64,000 nt of DNA from Ephydatia muelleri (taxonomy: Eukaryota; Porifera; Demospongiae; Spongillida; Spongillidae): assembly GCA_013339895.1 (NCBI GenBank), contig JABACO010000003.1, positions 7,981,662-8,045,661 on the forward strand, in the 5' to 3' direction. The notes beneath the pieces were generated by a model. The model was given only the letters and a program-made list of their open reading frames with translations. It was not told the DNA's origin and searched no databases. The stretch's first letter is position 1, and each line of letters opens with the position of its first letter. Below are positions 60,575 to 64,000 of the stretch, one piece after another. The position numbers and the translations under genes were made by a program.

Positions 60575-61010
60575 CCAGTGATAGCCTTCTCCCTTTACTC
60601 CCGAAATTGCCCGTCTCCCTATACTGTTGGTCTTTTTCCTTTATTGTTATACTGCTGGCCTTCTCCCTATACTGTTGGCCTTCTCCCTATACTGTTGGCC
60701 TTCTCCCTATACTGTTGGCCTTCTCCCTATACTGTTGGCCTTCTCCCTATACTGTTGGCCTTCTCCCTATACTGTTGGCCTTCTCCCTATACTGTTGGCC
60801 TTCTCCCTATACTGTTGACTTTCTCCCTATACTATTTGGCCTTCTCCCTATACTATTGGTCTTCTCCCTATACTGTTGGCCTTCTCCCTATACTGTTGGC
60901 CTTCTCCCTATTCAGTTGGCCTTGTTGAGTGTGGATATGGTATACTGTTGGCCTTCTCCCTATTCAGTTGGCCTTGTTGAGTGTGGATATGGTATACTGT
61001 TGGCCTTCTC
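60575..61010. repeat. 20-bp minisatellite
   Basis: About 13 near-perfect units of CTTCTCCCTATACTGTTGGC between 60655 and 60905, with degenerate units on both sides (from 60480) and a higher-order 50-60 bp duplication at 60901-61010 (TTGTTGAGTGTGGATATGG twice). The long open frames across it are by-products of the 20-bp period. Confidence 0.9.
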
Positions 61011-61469
61011 TGGGTTATTCAAATTAGGGGCAAACCAGGGTGTGGATATAGGGGGTGGGAGTGGTAAATCCCTGCCCTGTCCAATACCATACACTGTATA
61101 TGGACTACAACTGTTTACAGCGTACATACTGGTACAGGCCTGCACATCCGGTGGGTGTGGCCAAAGCAACTCCAGCAGCTTGAAGACATTACAAGCCATG
61201 CCCACATCCCAGGCTGCTCCCAATGCTACTGCTCTGAACGCTGTGACTGCACTGTCCAATCCAAACGGCCTGCTGATCCAGTATGATGTGTGGGATAGGG
61301 GGGCACCTTTCTTGGGGAAACCCCACCCTTTGGAAGTGTTTGATCTCCGATTATTATATATACTCCACCCATTTATTGTGACCACCACTTGTATTTGTAG
61401 CCCCGCTCACGCCGCATGCTGTGTAAGTACATGTAGGTGCCACACCCCCTGTATTGCAATGAAAATCAA

Positions 61470-61630
61470 TGTGAGGCACGTGTGTGTGTGTGTGTGTGTG
61501 TGTGAACATATGTATTCATGCATACTCACATTCACACATGTATCACTCGCACACATACTCACATACATGTACATGTACATGCACACGGTCATGTGTGTGT
61601 GTGTGTGTGTGTGTATGTGTGTATTTGTGT
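61470..61630. repeat. (GT)n-rich intron stretch
   Basis: GT runs at about 61480-61505 and 61595-61630 with an ACAT-rich spacer, between usherin-like exons. Confidence 0.8.
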
Positions 61631-61956
61631 ATGGTTGTCACATCTTGGTCCCTTTCACAGCACCATTGGGGGTTCCAAGCCCTCAGCTTCTGGCACTCTC
61701 CTCTTCCTCTGTCAATGTGATGTAGTTTAACCCCTCAGTTCCCAATGGGATCATCACAGCCTACAATGTGTAAGCTGTTTCCGTACTGGGGGAACGTCCT
61801 TCTCACTACGTCCAGTGTCCCGTGGTACATAACCTGCAGCCGTCAACGCAGTACAGCTTTGTGGAAGCAGCATGCACCACAGCTGGATGTCAGACTGGTG
61901 GTGTTGCCAATGTCACAACACTGGATAGTGGTACGTATACGTTGTGTATGTGGACC

Positions 61957-61957
<1 letters not shown>

Positions 61958-61989
<32 letters not shown>

Positions 61990-62195
61990 TGCGTGTGTGT
62001 GTGTGTGTTGTGTGTGTGTTGTGTGTGTGTTGTGTGTGTGTTGTGTGTGTTGTGTGTGTGTGTGTTGTGTGTGTGTTGTGTGTGTGTTTGTGTGTGTGTT
62101 GTGTGTGTGTTGTGTGTGTGTGCATGCGTGTGTGTCTGTGCATGTGCACGTGTGTATGTATGTGTGTGTGTGTGGGTGTGTGTTTACATGTATAT
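61958..62195. repeat. Interrupted (GT)n
   Basis: GTGTGTGTTGTGTGTGTT-type array in the intron after the FN3 exon. Confidence 0.9.
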
Positions 62196-63464
62196 GTGTG
62201 GATGTTGTTTGTGTTGCAGGTACATGTACATGTGTATGATTTGGTGTTGTAGGTACATGTTTTATGGCCTTCTCTTCTTGCCTTGCGTAAAGAAAATGGC
62301 AGTCATCATTCAGTTTGTACACTTAGCAGACACAAGCAGCATTTGCATGCATGTGTGCCATGTGCACATGATGTGTGTGTGGGTTATGTGTTATTATATT
62401 CAACAAAGCCCCAAATGGTCATTGACAACCACTTTGTATCTTTCTCACACCCTTAGCACCTGTGGGCCAAGCTCCCCCCTCATCCTCAATACCAATTTCT
62501 CTTCCATGTCCCTCCAATGGAATGCTCCCCTCCAACCCGACTATGTCATCACTGCCTACACCTTGCACCATCGAGTCCCCAGCCTTAAGTCCCAGTCAGA
62601 TATGTGGGCACCTCCTTCGATGGTATGGGCCTGGCTACATTCAGCAGGCACATGTTCCTATGTGGTTTTATTAACCAGGCCACAGTCCAGTTTCATACCT
62701 ACAACCCCAGCGGCATTCTCTTCTACCAGATCAACAGTGTAATGACTGACTTCCTGGGGTGAAGCTTTATGGCGGGTTGCCATGGTTAATATTTGATATG
62801 GGCTCTGGACCAGCTGTCATTGGATCTAACAGTACCAGAATCATCAACGATGGTCAGTGGCACACTGTGAGCTTCAGAACTCATCGGTCATGTTGAGCTT
62901 GTACGTCGGTGCGAGTGTGGTGCAGTCCCCTCCTGTAACCTCTGTGATGGCCAGGGGCAAGTGGTGCTGTTTGAGCAGGCCTCCAATACCTTCTATGTCA
63001 CTGTGGATACAGGGCACAGGCGGCCATCACTGCCGCGATTGTCCCACTGCTGACCATGAAAGTCTACTTTGAGGGATTTCCCAGCACATCGAGCAGATAT
63101 GGCATTGCAACCCCTTACAGCATACATGTGTCTTATCCCCTCCTGAATGGTACCTCGATCCAAGTGGAGGTGGCTACCTCCCAGTTTGTGAGGTTTGAAG
63201 TGTGTTCTGGGTCTGTTTTTGGGCATGTTTGTGTACTACATGTAGATGTTGCTGTAACCATGGCAATGGTGTAGCTGTATACACAATCCAATGTGTGTGT
63301 GTGTTGTGGTATGTGTGGTGTGGTAATCGGTAATCATTGACTTTGGCCATCCATCCTCACCACCAGAGTACTTGTACAGTGTTACTTCACTGAACTCTGC
63401 AGGCTCTGCTGACAGCTCATGGTCCCTGACCCAGGAGGAAGGTACATGTACATGTAAGCTGATC

Positions 63465-64000
63465 TGGAGGTGTTATGGGGGATGATGTTGTGGGAGGAGG
63501 GTGTTGGGGGATGGTGTTGTGGGAGGAGGGTGTTATGGGATGGTGTTGTGGGAGGAGGGTGTTATGGGGGATGGTGTTGTGGGAGGAGGGTGTTGTGGGA
63601 GGAGGGTTGTTGGGGCAGGTTTTATGGGAGGAGGGTGTTATGGGGGCTGGTGTTGTGGGAGGAGGTAGTTGGGGGATGGTTTTACTGGGAGGCAGGGGTG
63701 TTCTGGGGGATGGTGTTGTGGGCGGACGGGTGTTCTGGGACTGCTTGTGGGCGCCGGTGTTGGGGGGTTTTGGGCGGCGGGTTGTTTGGGGGCTGGTGTT
63801 GTGGGCGTGTGTGTTCTGGGGGCTGCTGTTGTGGGGCGGGTGTGGGGGCTGGTGTGTGGGCGGCGGGTGTGTTGGGGCTGGGGTGTTGTGGGGGAGGGTG
63901 TTATGGGGATGGTGTTGGGGGAGGAGGTGTTGGGGGGCTGGTGTTGTGGGAGGGGTGTATCTGGGGATGTATTTGGTTGTAGGGGGCGGCGGTGTTGTTG
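63465..64000. repeat. G-rich minisatellite running off the window
   Basis: Units of about 28-32 bp built from GGTGTTATGGGGGATGGTGT and TGTGGGAGGAGG, becoming GC-richer toward 64000. No gene. Confidence 0.9.

Larger units (their letters stand above)
61090..63230 (+). pseudogene. Usherin-like gene fragment (fibronectin III + laminin G), decayed
   Basis: Exon-like blocks: 61118-61310 (VQACTSGGCGQSNSSSLKTL, end of one fibronectin III domain, then LSNPNGLLIQYDVW, start of the next); 61660-61930 (APLGVPSPQLLALSSSSVNV, NGIITAYNV, LQPSTQYSF, ACTTAGCQTGG: another FN3); 62456-62590 (SMSLQWNAPLQPDYVITAYT); 62615-62745 (FDGMGLATFS, YNPSGILFYQINS) and 62765-62890 (KLYGGLPWLIFDMGSG, NDGQWHTVSF), a laminin G domain. 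The 'ACT..GC' ending of FN3 domains and FN3 next to laminin G are typical of usherin. Stops fall in core positions (Trp of FN3 read as TAG at about 61725; TAA after YNV) and frames change inside the laminin G part, so this is a host pseudogene or strongly diverged copy. It would have been a large cell-surface/basement-membrane protein. Confidence 0.55.

Noticed and set aside
60578-61380. 372-codon open frame over the 20-bp minisatellite
   Set aside because: The 20-bp period forces a 60-bp coding period and open frames; only the part after 61118 has domain-like sequence and that belongs to the usherin-like gene.
63465-64000. 170-codon Gly/Trp/Cys-rich frame at the right edge
   Set aside because: G-rich minisatellite.

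Overview
This window looks like a transposon-rich stretch of a marine invertebrate genome. A demosponge is my best guess, held with low to moderate confidence. The reasons are short introns (about 35-70 bases) with normal GT/AG ends, animal transposon classes, a decayed usherin-like gene (fibronectin III plus laminin G), a 15-residue-repeat protein of a style I recall from sponge and cnidarian proteomes, and long CA, CTG and minisatellite arrays. Nothing bacterial is present. Almost every recognisable gene belongs to a DNA transposon.

Layout. 1-2.0 kb holds a decayed minus-strand gene of a dispersed transposase-like family, and 2.8-5.1 kb a decayed EnSpm/CACTA (tnp2-type) transposase. 5.2-7.4 kb is a small multi-exon gene with a 21-residue repeat. 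8.2-12.1 kb is largely empty. 12.1-15.7 kb is a hAT transposon inserted in a MITE. 15.9-22.3 kb is copy A of a large TA-targeting repeat family ('carrier'), itself hit by a 2.35 kb element with CACGGCTGTTTC ends that carries a RING protein resembling the N-terminal part of RAG1. 23-25.8 kb has a MITE, a perfect foldback, about 83 CTG triplets and a repeat-protein gene.

The centre, 26562-60297, is a deep nest. The outermost element (O) has CACAGCCAA ends, dense subterminal repeats and two divergent genes whose start codons are only 50 bp apart. Its introns were entered by carrier copies B (28207-50490) and C (52978-56812), and one exon by a non-autonomous hAT. Copy B was then entered by two helicase-bearing transposons: Ac1 (28643-39871, itself split by Ac2, 33963-39387) and Ac3 (41634-49158, itself split by a THAP-gene element with CACAGTG ends, 45325-47977). 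Ac1, Ac2 and Ac3 all begin TAGTCT, have terminal inverted repeats of 127-190 bp and perfect 9-bp target duplications. Each encodes a RecQ-type DNA helicase from one end and, convergently from the other end, a large RNase-H-fold-like transposase (DUF6589-like, with a GGDQLT motif). The closest described group I know is the helicase-bearing Academ lineage (AcademH).

How the parts work together: in the Ac elements both genes start just inside a terminal repeat, so the repeat probably serves as cutting site and promoter. Each repeat carries a different palindromic bZIP/bHLH-type site (TTACGTAA, TGACGTCA, CACGTG) 20-65 bp before the start codon. Ac2 is the youngest: its arms are almost identical, its helicase frame is whole and its transposase has one apparent frameshift. 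60.3-64 kb holds minisatellites and the decayed usherin-like gene.
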